Source of the DNA: Christensenella sp. UBA7597
GTDB lineage: Bacteria; Bacillota; Clostridia; Christensenellales; Borkfalkiaceae
DNA: 12,875 bases
Direction of reading: 5' to 3'
Assembly: GCA_002474405.1 (NCBI GenBank)
Contig: DLQW01000037.1
Location: 18,717 to 31,591, forward strand
In this document: positions 1 to 6,458 of the stretch, one piece after another
Layout of the letters: the number at the start of each line of letters is the position of its first letter
Position numbering within the stretch: position 1 is the stretch's first letter
Made by a program: the position numbers and the translations under genes
Notes under the pieces: model-generated
Database searches by the model: none
What the model was told of the DNA's origin: nothing
The model's input: the letters and a program-made list of their open reading frames with translations, nothing else

Positions 1-849
1 AAAATTTTTTCCCGCCGCAGACGCGCGGGAATCGTCGTCGGATATATCGTTTTAACGCTTCTTTCCGTACTCTGGCTGTTGCCGATTTTTTATCTTTTGT
101 ATACGGCGTTCCGCGTTACGCCCGATACGGGCATCATCAACAAATTGTTTCCCGATAATCTTCGGCTCGGATTCGGAAATTTCGTAAGATTGTTTTCCGA
201 CACCTCGTTTTCGCTGTGGCTGAAAAACACAATCATCGTCGCGGCGTGTTCGTGCGCGCTCACCACGCTGTTTATTTTAATGGTGTCGTACGCGCTTTCG
301 CGGCTCCGTTTCCGCCTTCGGAAACCCATCATGAACGTGCTTCTCATTCTCGGTATGTTTCCGGGCTTCATGAGCATGATCGCCGTCTATTTCATATTGA
401 AAGCGATGGGGCTCACGAATTCTCTGTTCGCGCTGATTCTCGTATATTCGGGCAGCGCCGGGCTTTCCTATTATATCTGTAAAGGCTTTTTCGATACCAT
501 TCCGCGCGCGATGGAAGAAGCCGCGTTTCTCGACGGCGCGGGGCAGCCCACCATCTTTTTCAGAATCACGCTGCCGCTTGCCAAACCGATTATCGTCTAC
601 ACGGTTCTCACGTCGTTCATCGCGCCGTGGTGCGATTTCATTTTCGTGAACACCATTATAAACGACAGCCGAAAATACACGCTTTCTCTGGGTTTGTTCA
701 AGCTGATCAACGAAGAAAAAAGCGGATTCAACAGCAATTTCACGGTATTCTGCGCGGGCGCAAGCATCGTCGGCGTCATTATCGTAACGCTGTTCATGAG
801 CATGCAGAAATATTACGTTTCTGGCGTAACGGGCGGCGCCGTCAAGTAA
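1..849 (+). CDS. malG: Sugar ABC transporter permease, MalG type (5' end outside window)
   Basis: Inner-membrane permease subunit of a carbohydrate (maltodextrin-type) ABC importer; it would pair with a MalF-type permease, a binding protein and an ATPase, none of which lie in this window. The frame is open from base 1, and the first in-window residues (KIFSRRRRAGIVVGYIVL) are a basic cytoplasmic tail leading into a membrane helix, so the true start is upstream. The TTG at 79 lies inside that helix and is not a start. Seen: about six hydrophobic segments; the EAA loop that contacts the ATPase at nt 514-580 (EEAAFLDGAG, then ITLPLAKP); and the MalG-like C-terminus YYVSGVTGGAVK. The family assignment (BPD_transp_1, MalG/GanQ) is firm; maltose specificity is inferred from the C-terminal signature only. 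It is followed by 108 bp containing the promoter of the next gene. Confidence 0.9.
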   Translation, partial: KIFSRRRRAGIVVGYIVLTLLSVLWLLPIFYLLYTAFRVTPDTGIINKLFPDNLRLGFGNFVRLFSDTSFSLWLKNTIIVAACSCALTTLFILMVSYALSRLRFRLRKPIMNVLLILGMFPGFMSMIAVYFILKAMGLTNSLFALILVYSGSAGLSYYICKGFFDTIPRAMEEAAFLDGAGQPTIFFRITLPLAKPIIVYTVLTSFIAPWCDFIFVNTIINDSRKYTLSLGLFKLINEEKSGFNSNFTVFCAGASIVGVIIVTLFMSMQKYYVSGVTGGAVK

Positions 850-870
850 TACCGTCCCGAAAAACGCCGC

Positions 871-882
871 AAATGCGCATTT
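871..882. repeat. 12-bp perfect palindrome upstream of the panE promoter
   Basis: AAATGCGCATTT is exactly self-complementary with no loop. It lies between the permease stop and the -35 box of the next gene, 13 bp upstream of that box. It could be a dimeric repressor or activator site, or chance. It has no T-run and is not a terminator. Confidence 0.3.
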
Positions 883-895
883 CCGCTCAATTTTC

Positions 896-924
896 TTGAC
901 ATTTCCGCCCGAATCCCTTACAAT
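896..924 (+). promoter_or_regulatory. Sigma-A promoter for the panE-family gene
   Basis: TTGACA (896-901), a 17-bp spacer, then TACAAT (919-924). The -35 box is exact and the -10 box has one mismatch. Transcription would start near 931, giving a leader of roughly 27 nt before the ATG at 958. Confidence 0.8.
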
Positions 925-957
925 ATCCTCATAACAAGGCAAAAAGAGGAAGCAACA

Positions 958-2085
958 ATGATAAAAGCGGCAATTTACGGCGCGGGCGCCATGGGCGGAA
1001 CGCTCGGCGCGCTCATAGAAAAAAGCGGCGGAACAATCGATTTATATGCGCGCAATCCCGCGCACGTCGCGGCGGTGCGAAAGAACGGTCTGACGCTTCG
1101 TTGCTCGGCGGATCGAACCTCGTTTACCGTCCGCCCCGCAATTTTCACGCCCGAAGAAATGCCCGCGCGCACGCGTCGGAACGGCAGATACGACGTGATT
1201 TTCCTGATGACGAAACAGCGCGAAAACGAAAAAATCGTAACGTTTTTAAAAGATTTTCTGTCCGGAAACGGCGTCGTCGTAACCACGCAGAACGGCTTGC
1301 CGGAAGAATCCGTCGCAAAAATCGTCGGCGCGGAAAAAACGTTCGGCGGCGTGTGCTCGTTCGGCGCGAATTTTACCACGCCGGGCGAAGCGGAACTCAC
1401 GTCCACGCTTGCTTCGGCAAAAATCTGCATCGGCGCTTATGCGCCGCCCGTCAAAGAACAGGCGGACGAAAAGCAACGCGGCGATATCTGCGCATCTGCG
1501 CAAACGTCGGAACAATTCCGGAATATCCGCGCGCTTTTACAGCCGGTTTCCGCAATCACCAACGAAAATTTCTATCGCGAAACGGAAATTCTTGCGGGCG
1601 TAAGGTACGCGAAGCTGATTGTCAACGCGGCGTTTTCTTCGCTTTCCGCCGCTACGGGACTCACGTTCGGCGAAATCGCCGAAGATAAAACGGCAAGAAA
1701 ACTTGCGCTCGGTATCATGCGCGAAACGCTTGCCGTCGCCGGGGCGCAGCATATCTCCGTCGACAGGGTGCAGGGGAAGAACGTCGCGAAACTTTTACAT
1801 AAAGCAAAACCTCCGTTCGGCGCGCTCAAAGATAAACTTCTGCTTTTCCTGCTTCCGAAATTCGTAAAAAACCATAAAAATTCCGTCAGCGGCATGCTTC
1901 TCGATATCCGTCGCGGTCGGCGCTGCGAAATAGATTATATCGCCGGCGCGGTATCCGCGGCAGGCATAAAAACAGGCGTGCGCACGCCGCTTTGCGACGG
2001 CGTCGTCCGCGTTGTGCGCGCCGCGGAAAACGGCGAAATCAAATTAAGCAAAGAAAATTGCGGCTTATTGCTTAATTCCGATTGA
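958..2085 (+). CDS. panE: 2-dehydropantoate 2-reductase (ketopantoate reductase) family protein
   Basis: Predicted cytosolic NADPH-dependent reductase converting 2-dehydropantoate to pantoate in pantothenate/CoA synthesis. Seen: N-terminal Rossmann motif GAGAMG (residues 8-13); Lys86 in MTKQ; QNG at 111-113, which contacts cofactor and substrate; the putative catalytic lysine K219 in YAKLIVNAAFSSLSAATG; and the C-terminal ApbA_C signature SGMLLDIRRGRRCEIDYIAG (311-330). SD AGAGGA (945-950) sits 7 nt before the ATG. At 375 aa it is longer than the usual roughly 300-310 aa. A hydrophilic insertion around residues 162-188 (PPVKEQADEKQRGD and following) lies between the nucleotide-binding and helical domains, and a loop near 66-77 also looks expanded. 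No panB, panC or panD is adjacent, so pantoate specificity is inferred from family and other 2-oxoacid reductases are possible. Confidence 0.87.
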   Translation: MIKAAIYGAGAMGGTLGALIEKSGGTIDLYARNPAHVAAVRKNGLTLRCSADRTSFTVRPAIFTPEEMPARTRRNGRYDVIFLMTKQRENEKIVTFLKDFLSGNGVVVTTQNGLPEESVAKIVGAEKTFGGVCSFGANFTTPGEAELTSTLASAKICIGAYAPPVKEQADEKQRGDICASAQTSEQFRNIRALLQPVSAITNENFYRETEILAGVRYAKLIVNAAFSSLSAATGLTFGEIAEDKTARKLALGIMRETLAVAGAQHISVDRVQGKNVAKLLHKAKPPFGALKDKLLLFLLPKFVKNHKNSVSGMLLDIRRGRRCEIDYIAGAVSAAGIKTGVRTPLCDGVVRVVRAAENGEIKLSKENCGLLLNSD

Positions 2086-2116
2086 ATAATCCATTTTTTC
2101 GGTAAAATAATCCATT
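2085..2116. repeat. Tandem 11-nt direct repeat, possible operator of the MATE gene
   Basis: AATAATCCATT occurs at 2085-2095 and again at 2106-2116, so the starts are 21 bp apart, about two helical turns. The second copy overlaps the first two bases of the -35 box. This is the geometry expected of a regulator binding one face of the DNA and blocking RNA polymerase. No regulator gene is adjacent. Regulatory function is inferred. Confidence 0.4.
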
Positions 2117-2143
2117 GACTTTTCCTTTTCGGGGTGTTATACT
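2115..2143 (+). promoter_or_regulatory. Sigma-A promoter for the MATE exporter
   Basis: TTGACT (2115-2120), a 17-bp spacer, then TATACT (2138-2143); each box differs from consensus at one base. The start site would be near 2150. It lies in the short gap after the panE-family gene, so the exporter can be transcribed independently. Confidence 0.8.
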
Positions 2144-2176
2144 AGTACCCGGACAAAAAAGAATCTTAAAAAATAT

Positions 2177-2181
2177 AAGGG
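2177..2181 (+). promoter_or_regulatory. Ribosome binding site that fixes the MATE start
   Basis: AAGGG touches the upstream ATG at 2182 directly, which is too close for initiation. It lies 6 nt before the second in-frame ATG at 2188. The start was therefore set at 2188, removing two residues. Confidence 0.65.
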
Positions 2182-2187
2182 ATGATT

Positions 2188-3690
2188 ATGGATTCTTCGG
2201 CAAAAACAAAACGTCGGGCGGCAAAAAACGCGGATATGACGGAGGACGGCATTTTCGGAAAATTCGTTGCGTACGCGCTTCCGTTCATGCTCACAAATCT
2301 GTTGCAGGTATTGTATAACGCGGCGGATATCGTCGTCGTGGGGCTTTCGCACGAAGCCGATGCGGTAGGCGCCGTAGGAACAACTACGGCGTTCGTCAAC
2401 CTCATCACGGGGCTTTTCATCGGCTGTTCGCTGGGCGCCGAAGTGGTGATTTCCCGCGCCGTCGGCAGAAAAGACGATGCTGAAACGGAAAACGCCGTAC
2501 ATACCGCGCTTCTTTTCGGCGTGATTTTCGGCGCGTTCTGCGGCGTGCTCGGCTTTTTTCTTGCCAAACCCGTGCTTGCTCTGATGGGCAACGAAGCGAA
2601 GCTTCTTGAACTTGCTTCCGTGTACACCCGCATCTATTTTCTCGGACTTCCCGTCATCGCGCTCACGAATTTCGCCGTGGCGGTGCTGCATGCGGAAGGC
2701 GATTCTAAAACGCCGTTCGTCGTGCTTACGCTTTCGGGCTTCGTCAACGTTATTTTAAATCTCGTGCTCGTGCTTGTCGCCGATCTGTCGGTCGAGGGCG
2801 TGGCAATCGCCACGGTCGTCGCCAACGCCGTATCCGCGGTATTGTTGATTGCGCGGCTGCTGAAAGATAAAACCGCCTGCCGGTTACGGCTTAAAAAACT
2901 GCGTATCCATATGAAAACGCTCGGCAGAATCGTGGAAGTGGGGTTTCCCGCCGCCGTGCAAAGCTCGCTGTTTTCGCTTTCGAATATGCTCATTCAATCT
3001 TCGATCGTCAAAGTGAATAACGCCGTGGCGGGGGCGGAAGCGGCATATCAGCCCGTCGTTAAAGGCAATTCGGCGTGCTCCAGCGTGGAAGGCTTCATTT
3101 ATACCGTCATCGATTCCGTCGGCAAAGCTTCCGTGTCTTTCGTGGGGCAGAATGCCGGTGCGAAAAAGTACGACAGACTATCGAAATTTTTAAAAATCGC
3201 CTATCTCACTTCGTTTATCGTCGGGGTAATTTCTCCCGCAATCGTTCTGCTTTTAAGAAATCCGCTGCTCGCGCTTTACGGTATCGGACCGGCTGCGGAA
3301 GGACTGGATAAAATCGCATACGATACCGCCGTTACGCGCATGCTCATTATGTTCGTGCCGTATTTCACCATCGCTTTCATGCAGCTCGGTTCGGGCGTCC
3401 TGCAAGGGCTGGGCAAGGCGGTTTCCGCTTCCGTTTCGTCGCTTATCGGCGCCTGTCTTTTCCGCGTGGTATGGATTTTCACGGTATTCGCGGCAAAACC
3501 GACGATTGAAATCATCTACCTGTCTTATCCTATTTCGTGGGTGCTTGTCGCGCTGTCGCATTTTATCATGATCCGTAAAACGCTGAAAAAACTCCGCGCT
3601 TCGGCAAGCGGAACGGCGGAAGATGGCAAAGCGGCAAACGAAAACGCGGAAACAGCCGCAGAAGCAGCGATTTCTGTTGACAAAAAATAA
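2188..3690 (+). CDS. MATE family efflux transporter
   Basis: Integral membrane exporter of the multidrug and toxic compound extrusion family, expected to expel cationic or hydrophobic compounds using a Na+ or H+ gradient; the substrate cannot be read from the sequence. Seen: cytoplasmic N-terminus rich in Lys/Arg, then two homologous MatE halves with about twelve hydrophobic segments. The family-typical opening is GKFVAYALPFMLTNLLQVLY followed by NAADIVVVG, with VGTTTAFVNLITGLFIGCSLGAEVVISRAVG shared by bacterial MATE proteins given here only as positions: roughly residues 69-99. The 500-aa length is slightly above the usual 440-460 because of a hydrophilic, Ala/Glu-rich C-terminal tail (about the last 30 residues, ASGTAEDGKAANENAETAAE). 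The start at 2188 is preferred over 2182 by SD spacing. The last codons overlap the promoter of gltX. Confidence 0.9.
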   Translation: MDSSAKTKRRAAKNADMTEDGIFGKFVAYALPFMLTNLLQVLYNAADIVVVGLSHEADAVGAVGTTTAFVNLITGLFIGCSLGAEVVISRAVGRKDDAETENAVHTALLFGVIFGAFCGVLGFFLAKPVLALMGNEAKLLELASVYTRIYFLGLPVIALTNFAVAVLHAEGDSKTPFVVLTLSGFVNVILNLVLVLVADLSVEGVAIATVVANAVSAVLLIARLLKDKTACRLRLKKLRIHMKTLGRIVEVGFPAAVQSSLFSLSNMLIQSSIVKVNNAVAGAEAAYQPVVKGNSACSSVEGFIYTVIDSVGKASVSFVGQNAGAKKYDRLSKFLKIAYLTSFIVGVISPAIVLLLRNPLLALYGIGPAAEGLDKIAYDTAVTRMLIMFVPYFTIAFMQLGSGVLQGLGKAVSASVSSLIGACLFRVVWIFTVFAAKPTIEIIYLSYPISWVLVALSHFIMIRKTLKKLRASASGTAEDGKAANENAETAAEAAISVDKK

Positions 3691-3705
3691 AAAACGCTGT
3701 ATAAT
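3677..3705 (+). promoter_or_regulatory. Exact-consensus sigma-A promoter for gltX
   Basis: TTGACA (3677-3682), a 17-bp spacer, then TATAAT (3700-3705). Both hexamers and the spacing match the optimum. The -35 box is inside the last codons of the MATE gene, and the stop codon at 3688-3690 lies in the spacer. Transcription would begin near 3712, about 39 nt before the gltX ATG. Confidence 0.88.
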
Positions 3706-3750
3706 TTTTCCGTAATCAACAAAAAAGCGAAAGCTTGAAAGGAAAGTATT

Positions 3751-5385
3751 ATGGATTTTGAAAAACTTGCAAACGCACTCATTCCCGATACCGATTTATT
3801 GCCGATAGAGGAATACGATAAAATTTATCCGCCGCGCGCGTTGGAAAAAGGCGCCGAAGTTACGCGTATCGCGCCGTCGCCCACGGGTTTCATGCATCTC
3901 GGAAATTTATACGTGGCGCTCGCCAACGAACGCATCGCGCATCAGAGCGGCGGCGTTTTTTACCTGCGTATCGAAGATACCGACGAAAAACGCAAAGTGG
4001 AAGGCGCCGTGGAAGTCGTTCACAAATCTTTGAAATATTTCGGCGTGAATTTCGACGAAGGCGCCGATAAATGCGGCGATTACGGTCCGTATTACCAGCG
4101 GCAACGCGCGAAAATTTATCACGCATTCGCCAAAGATCTGATTCGTCGCGGGCTTGCCTATCCCTGCTTCTGCACGGAAGAGGAGCTGGAAAAAACGCGC
4201 GAATATCAGACGGAAAACAAACTGCTTCCCGGTTACTACGGCGAATTCGCGCATTGCAGAAATCTCACGGAAGAGGAGATTTACGAAAATCTGCGGCAGG
4301 GAAAACCGTACGTCATCCGTCTTAAATCGCAGGGCAACGCGGAAATCAAACATCCGTTCAAAGACGCCATCAAAGGCGACATCACCGTAACCGAAAACAA
4401 TCAGGACGTCGTGATTTTAAAATCGGACGGAATCCCCACGTATCACTTCGCGCACGCGATCGACGATCATTTTATGCGCACAACGCTTGTTATCCGTGGC
4501 GAAGAATGGCTGTCGTCTCTGCCGATTCATATCGAGCTTTTCAAAGTGCTCGGTTTCCCGCTTCCCCGCTACGGGCATAATTGCTCCATACAGAAGCTGG
4601 ACGGCGAAAACCGTCGCAAGCTTTCCAAGCGTAAAGATCCCGAAGCTTCGCTGAATTTCTATCGCGAACAGGGCTATCCGCCGCTTGCCGTAAACGAATA
4701 TATGATGACGCTTTTAAATTCGAATTTCGAAGAATGGCGCCTGAAAAATCCGGGCGCGGCGTATACCGATTTCAAATTTTCCGTCAATAAAATGGGCAAA
4801 AGCGGCGCGCTGTTCGACGTTGCGAAACTGAACGACATCGCCAAAACCTATTTTGCTACGCAAACCGAAAAAGAAACGTACGATTTCCTGAAAGCGTGGG
4901 CGGAAGAATTCGGCGATACCGCACAGCAACTCTATTTTGCCGACGAATCCTACGCCACGAAAGTGCTTGCGCTTTTAATGGGGGTGGGCGGCAAAAAGCG
5001 CCGTAAAGATTTCGCTTGCGCCGTGCAGGCTGCGGAGCTCATGAGTTATTTCTTCGGCGAAGAAGTAACGCAGGCGGACGAATACCGCTTCGATAAAGCC
5101 ACGGTGAAAGGCGTTATCGAAGCCTTCCTGAAAACGTACGATTTTTCGGACGATTGCTCCGTCTGGTTCGATAAGGTGAAAGCGGTTGCCGCTGAAAACG
5201 GCTTCGCCGCGGATATGAAGGCGTACAAAGCCGCGCCGGAAAATTATAAGGGCAACGTAGCCGACGTAGCGGAAATGCTCCGCGTGGCGGTTACCGGCAG
5301 AGCCAACACGCCGGATCTGTATACGATCATGCAGATTTTGGGCGAATCCGTCGTCCGCACCCGCCTTACCTCGGCTATTGCTTAA
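3751..5385 (+). CDS. gltX: Glutamyl-tRNA synthetase
   Basis: Class Ib aminoacyl-tRNA synthetase that charges tRNA-Glu with glutamate; in organisms relying on GatCAB it can also mischarge tRNA-Gln, which cannot be judged here. Seen: a Rossmann catalytic domain with APSPTGFMHLGN (HIGH-type motif at residues 49-52, HLGN); YLRIEDTDEKR; a CFC pair (C139, C141) followed by AHC farther on, resembling the zinc-binding insert; the GluRS stretch DGIPTYHFAHAIDDH; and the KMSKS-type loop KLSKR (290-294). The C-terminal helical anticodon-binding region fills the rest. At 544 aa it is longer than the roughly 480-500 aa of typical GluRS. Part of the excess is an extension of about 35 residues before the catalytic domain (MDFEKLANALIPDTD and following), as I recall from clostridial GltX. 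SD AAAGGA (3738-3743) is 7 nt before the ATG. Confidence 0.95.
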   Translation: MDFEKLANALIPDTDLLPIEEYDKIYPPRALEKGAEVTRIAPSPTGFMHLGNLYVALANERIAHQSGGVFYLRIEDTDEKRKVEGAVEVVHKSLKYFGVNFDEGADKCGDYGPYYQRQRAKIYHAFAKDLIRRGLAYPCFCTEEELEKTREYQTENKLLPGYYGEFAHCRNLTEEEIYENLRQGKPYVIRLKSQGNAEIKHPFKDAIKGDITVTENNQDVVILKSDGIPTYHFAHAIDDHFMRTTLVIRGEEWLSSLPIHIELFKVLGFPLPRYGHNCSIQKLDGENRRKLSKRKDPEASLNFYREQGYPPLAVNEYMMTLLNSNFEEWRLKNPGAAYTDFKFSVNKMGKSGALFDVAKLNDIAKTYFATQTEKETYDFLKAWAEEFGDTAQQLYFADESYATKVLALLMGVGGKKRRKDFACAVQAAELMSYFFGEEVTQADEYRFDKATVKGVIEAFLKTYDFSDDCSVWFDKVKAVAAENGFAADMKAYKAAPENYKGNVADVAEMLRVAVTGRANTPDLYTIMQILGESVVRTRLTSAIA

Positions 5386-5460
5386 AAGGCTTCCCCTTCG
5401 GGAATCCTTGTTGCGTTGCCGATAGGCAAGCGCGGCAAGCAGAGTGGCGAGTGAAGCCGC
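5386..5460. repeat. Repeat unit 1 of the gltX-dapB mosaic
   Basis: It begins immediately after the gltX stop with AAGGCTTCCCCTT (5386-5398), which is repeated exactly at 5536-5548. It folds as TTCCC/GGGAA (5391-5395 with 5400-5404) and then GCGTTGCC with GGCAAGCGC (5413-5420 with 5425-5433, one bulge). It ends with AGAGTGGCGAGTGAA (5441-5455), which is repeated exactly in unit 2. Confidence 0.55.
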
Positions 5461-5468
5461 CGCCCTTG

Positions 5469-5513
5469 CTTTCCCCTTCGGGGAGAGTGGCGAGTGAAAC
5501 GAGCCGAGAGAGG
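5469..5513. repeat. Repeat unit 2 of the gltX-dapB mosaic
   Basis: CTTTCCCC (5469-5476) pairs with GGGGAGAG (5480-5487) around a TTC loop, with one wobble. AGAGTGGCGAGTGAA (5484-5498) repeats unit 1 exactly at a distance of 43 bp. The tail ACGAGCCGAGAGAGG (5499-5513) is followed by an AT-rich spacer. There is no T-run after the stem, so it is not a classic terminator. Confidence 0.55.
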
Positions 5514-5535
5514 ATAAAAACCGTCAACATTATTT

Positions 5536-5587
5536 AAGGCTTCCCCTTGGGGGGAGGCTCCTTGCAAAGCGAGGTGATGAGGGGCAG
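5536..5587. repeat. Repeat unit 3 (paired with unit 4)
   Basis: It opens with AAGGCTTCCCCTT, identical to the head of unit 1, then a GGGGGG run and GGAGGCTCC. A second stem, CCTTGC/GCGAGG with loop AAA (5560-5565 with 5569-5574), contains one T-G wobble. The 3' part CAAAGCGAGGTGATGAGGGG (5565-5584) recurs exactly in unit 4. The block 5553-5587 matches 5679-5713 apart from a few substitutions. Confidence 0.65.
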
Positions 5588-5621
5588 TCGGTATTCGTAT
5601 TTTTCAGGTTGCTTGCTTACC

Positions 5622-5663
5622 CTTTTTTCGCTTTTTCTCTTTGACGAGAAAAGCGCGAAAAAG
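5622..5663. repeat. AT-rich imperfect inverted repeat between units 3 and 4
   Basis: The left arm at 5622-5639 (CTTTTTTCGCTTTTTCTC) pairs with the right arm at 5646-5663 (GAGAAAAGCGCGAAAAAG), leaving loop TTTGAC and a few bulges. It is nearly symmetric, so it would fold on transcripts from either strand. Neither 3' side is followed by a T-run, so a terminator role is doubtful. It could be the core of the element bounded by units 3 and 4. Confidence 0.5.
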
Positions 5664-5678
5664 CCTGCGGCAGGGGGG

Positions 5679-5713
5679 GGAAGCTCCTCGCAAAGCGAGG
5701 TGATGAGGGGTAG
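5679..5713. repeat. Repeat unit 4 (paired with unit 3)
   Basis: GGAAGCTCCTCG followed by CAAAGCGAGGTGATGAGGGG (5691-5710), the latter identical to unit 3. The stem CCTCGC/GCGAGG (5686-5691 with 5695-5700) with AAA loop is fully Watson-Crick, where unit 3 has a wobble. It lies only about 14 bp past the dapB stop, in direct orientation with unit 3, 126 bp apart. Confidence 0.65.
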
Positions 5714-5726
5714 CACCAAAACCGAC

Positions 5727-6458
5727 TTAAAACAATTCTTTCATCATATCTTCCATACCGTACAATCCCGCGGGTTTTCCGAAGAGAAAGCCCGCGGCTT
5801 TTATTGCCCCCAAAGCGAAAATTCTTCGGTTTTCCGCTCTGTGAATAATCGTTACCGATTCTCCGTCGCCCGCAAAAATAATCTCGTGTTCTCCGGGGAT
5901 TGTTCCCAGTCGCAGAGGATATATTGCCGTTTTCCCGGCTGTCGTTCCGTCTATCGCCGCCGCCAGCTGCAAAGCCGTTCCCGACGGAGCGTCTTTTTTC
6001 GTTTTATGATGTTTTTCGATAATCGCCGTTTCAAAATCGGGCAGAAGCCGCTTTGCCCGTACGCATAATTCTTCCGTAGCCGCCGCCCCCAAAGAAAAAT
6101 TCGCCGCGCGGAAAATCGCGATTCGTTCTGCGTAACTATCGATTACCTCTTCGTCCTCCGCCGAAAATCCGGTAGGGGCAAGCACCGCGCAAAGTCCGTG
6201 CGCCGCCGCAAATTCCAGCCGCGCCGCAATACCTTCCGCCGCGGAAAAATCAATCAGTACGTCCGCTTGTTGCGTAATCGCGGAAAAATCGGCGTAAATC
6301 GGCACGCCGAACAATTTTTCGCCCGCCTTTGCCCGAACGTCAACCCCGCAGACGATCGAGGAGAAAGAAATTTTATCGCCGGAAAGCGCCGACATCACCT
6401 CGCTTCCCGTCCTGCCCAGCGCTCCCGCCGCAATTACGCGTATCTTTCTTTGTGTCAT
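5727..6458 (-). CDS. dapB: 4-hydroxy-tetrahydrodipicolinate reductase
   Basis: NAD(P)H-dependent reductase that makes tetrahydrodipicolinate from the DapA product, in lysine and meso-diaminopimelate synthesis; cytosolic. Seen in 243 aa: Rossmann loop AGALGRTG (residues 11-18; the family usually has GRMG, here GRTG); APTGF (94-98), where GTTGF is usual; NFSLG (120-124); the diagnostic signature EKHHKTKKDAPSGTA (148-162) with H150/H151 and the active-site lysine region; GTIPGEHEIIFAG (185-197); and FALGAIKAAGFLFGKPAGLY near the C-terminus. The length is near the usual 240-270. The ATG at 6458 has SD AAAGGA (6468-6473) 9 nt away and overlaps the dapA stop by 4 nt (ATGA), so translation is probably coupled. 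An in-frame upstream extension to 6635 runs antisense-like through dapA coding sequence and was rejected. Confidence 0.94.
   Translation of the reverse strand: MTQRKIRVIAAGALGRTGSEVMSALSGDKISFSSIVCGVDVRAKAGEKLFGVPIYADFSAITQQADVLIDFSAAEGIAARLEFAAAHGLCAVLAPTGFSAEDEEVIDSYAERIAIFRAANFSLGAAATEELCVRAKRLLPDFETAIIEKHHKTKKDAPSGTALQLAAAIDGTTAGKTAIYPLRLGTIPGEHEIIFAGDGESVTIIHRAENRRIFALGAIKAAGFLFGKPAGLYGMEDMMKELF

Larger units (their letters stand above)
5386..5726. other. Convergent intergenic region filled with short palindromic repeat units
   Basis: These 341 bp between the converging gltX and dapB ends hold no credible gene. They contain at least four related G/C-rich units with hairpin potential, two AGAGTGGCGAGTGAA copies, and an AT-rich hairpin. 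The units are described separately. No clear intrinsic terminator with a T-run was found for either flanking gene. The composition resembles the short non-autonomous intergenic repeats common in gut Clostridia, a statement made from memory and not checked by search. Confidence 0.75.

Noticed and set aside
79..849. TTG at 79 as the start of the permease gene
   Set aside because: The frame is open from base 1 and codes for a basic tail and first membrane helix; a TTG within a helix is not the start. The gene is truncated by the window.
5469..5713. Intrinsic terminators for gltX or dapB
   Set aside because: Several good stems exist but none is followed by a T-run on the relevant strand. Termination may be by Rho or lie in an unrecognised form.
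5386..5726. CRISPR array
   Set aside because: Repeat blocks differ in length and combination, are not evenly spaced, and no cas genes are present.
5547..6068. Plus-strand frame of 173 codons through the repeats and the dapB 3' end
   Set aside because: Half is antisense to dapB and the rest is translated palindromic repeats; no SD and no family resemblance.
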